Positions 12,875-12,977 of a DNA stretch of 12,977 nt are shown piece after piece. Made by a program: the position numbers and the translations under genes. The notes under the pieces are model-generated. The model saw only the letters and a list, made by a program, of their open reading frames with translations, searched no databases and had not been told where the DNA came from. Source of the DNA: JBAYJY01 sp041664945 (lineage in GTDB: Bacteria; UBP15; UBA6099). The stretch's first letter is position 1. The number at the start of each line of letters is the position of its first letter. The DNA is taken from positions 1-12,977 of the forward strand of contig JBAYJY010000120.1 of NCBI GenBank assembly GCA_041664945.1, given 5' to 3'.

Positions 12875-12977
12875 TTACTTAATGCCGCGCTTCGTGTACT
12901 TCGTGTGAAGCAGGTGGTGAGATTTCTCGCCGAGCGGCTCGATCAGGAATTCCTTGTAAATCTCGGTGATGAACGGG
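12875..12977 (-). CDS. hydA: [FeFe] hydrogenase catalytic subunit, C-terminal end only
   Basis: Only the last 33 residues lie in the window; the gene continues beyond the right edge. The sequence reads PFITEIYKEFLIEPLGEKS then HHLLHTKYTKRGIK, ending in a double stop TAATAA (12872-12877). This matches the C-terminal iron-hydrogenase small-subunit motif (IYKEFL..PLG.KSH.LLHT.Y) found at the end of [FeFe] hydrogenase catalytic subunits, where it wraps around the H-cluster domain. It sits upstream of hydG on the same strand, which supports the call. The subtype (monomeric, electron-bifurcating or sensory) cannot be told because the H-cluster motifs L1-L3 are outside. A NADP-reducing hydrogenase HndD-type subunit has the same ending. 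Confidence 0.85.
   Translation of the reverse strand, partial: PFITEIYKEFLIEPLGEKSHHLLHTKYTKRGIK

Noticed and set aside
1..12977. CRISPR arrays, tRNA, rRNA, transposase or phage genes
   Set aside because: Looked for by eye on both strands; no regularly spaced repeats, tRNA cloverleaf, rRNA segment or recombinase motif was recognised.

Overview
The window looks like chromosomal DNA from a strictly anaerobic, fermentative bacterium with G+C around 55-60% by eye. The evidence is a complete [FeFe]-hydrogenase maturation set (hydE, hydF, hydG) beside the 3' end of the hydrogenase gene, a minimal two-gene SUF-like Fe-S cluster system and the MEP-pathway gene ispG. No rRNA, tRNA, CRISPR array, phage gene or transposase was seen. 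The sequence does not fix the phylum.

Region 1 (1-5435, minus strand) is a tightly spaced run of six genes, read from right to left: a B12-type radical SAM protein (TTG start), a family 2 glycosyltransferase, ispG, a secreted discoidin-like protein with a coiled-coil tail, an FmdB-type zinc-ribbon protein, and a GH1 beta-glycosidase cut off by the window's left end. Gaps are 2-36 nt, so one transcript is likely. A sigma70-like promoter candidate lies at 5492-5520.

Region 2 (5436-5848) is a 413-bp divergent intergenic region. It holds an imperfect inverted repeat (5530-5561 against 5741-5771) that looks like a small non-autonomous repeat element, with a palindromic motif inside.

Region 3 (5849-7509, plus strand) is a two-gene operon: a SufC-type ATPase and a short SufB/SufD-type scaffold, overlapping by ATGA. 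No SufS, SufU or SufE gene is next to it, which matches the minimal SMS (SUF-like minimal system) layout.

Region 4 (7586-12977, minus strand) is the hydrogenase region, transcribed hydA (3' end only) > hydG > hydF > hydE > an AT-rich gene for a membrane-anchored or secreted Ca-binding-repeat protein. A strong terminator lies between hydA and hydG. The hydG-hydF gap holds a second terminator and repeat-like inverted sequences. The AT-rich gene follows hydE by only 14 nt but has very different base composition, and is probably a recent arrival.

The functional thread is anaerobic Fe-S and radical-SAM chemistry: the SUF-like pair can supply clusters to HydE, HydF, HydG, HydA, IspG and the B12-radical SAM protein. 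I found no clearly new system. The least explained items are the AT-rich Ca-binding-repeat protein, the repeat-like intergenic elements, and the stand-alone SufC/SufB-type pair.
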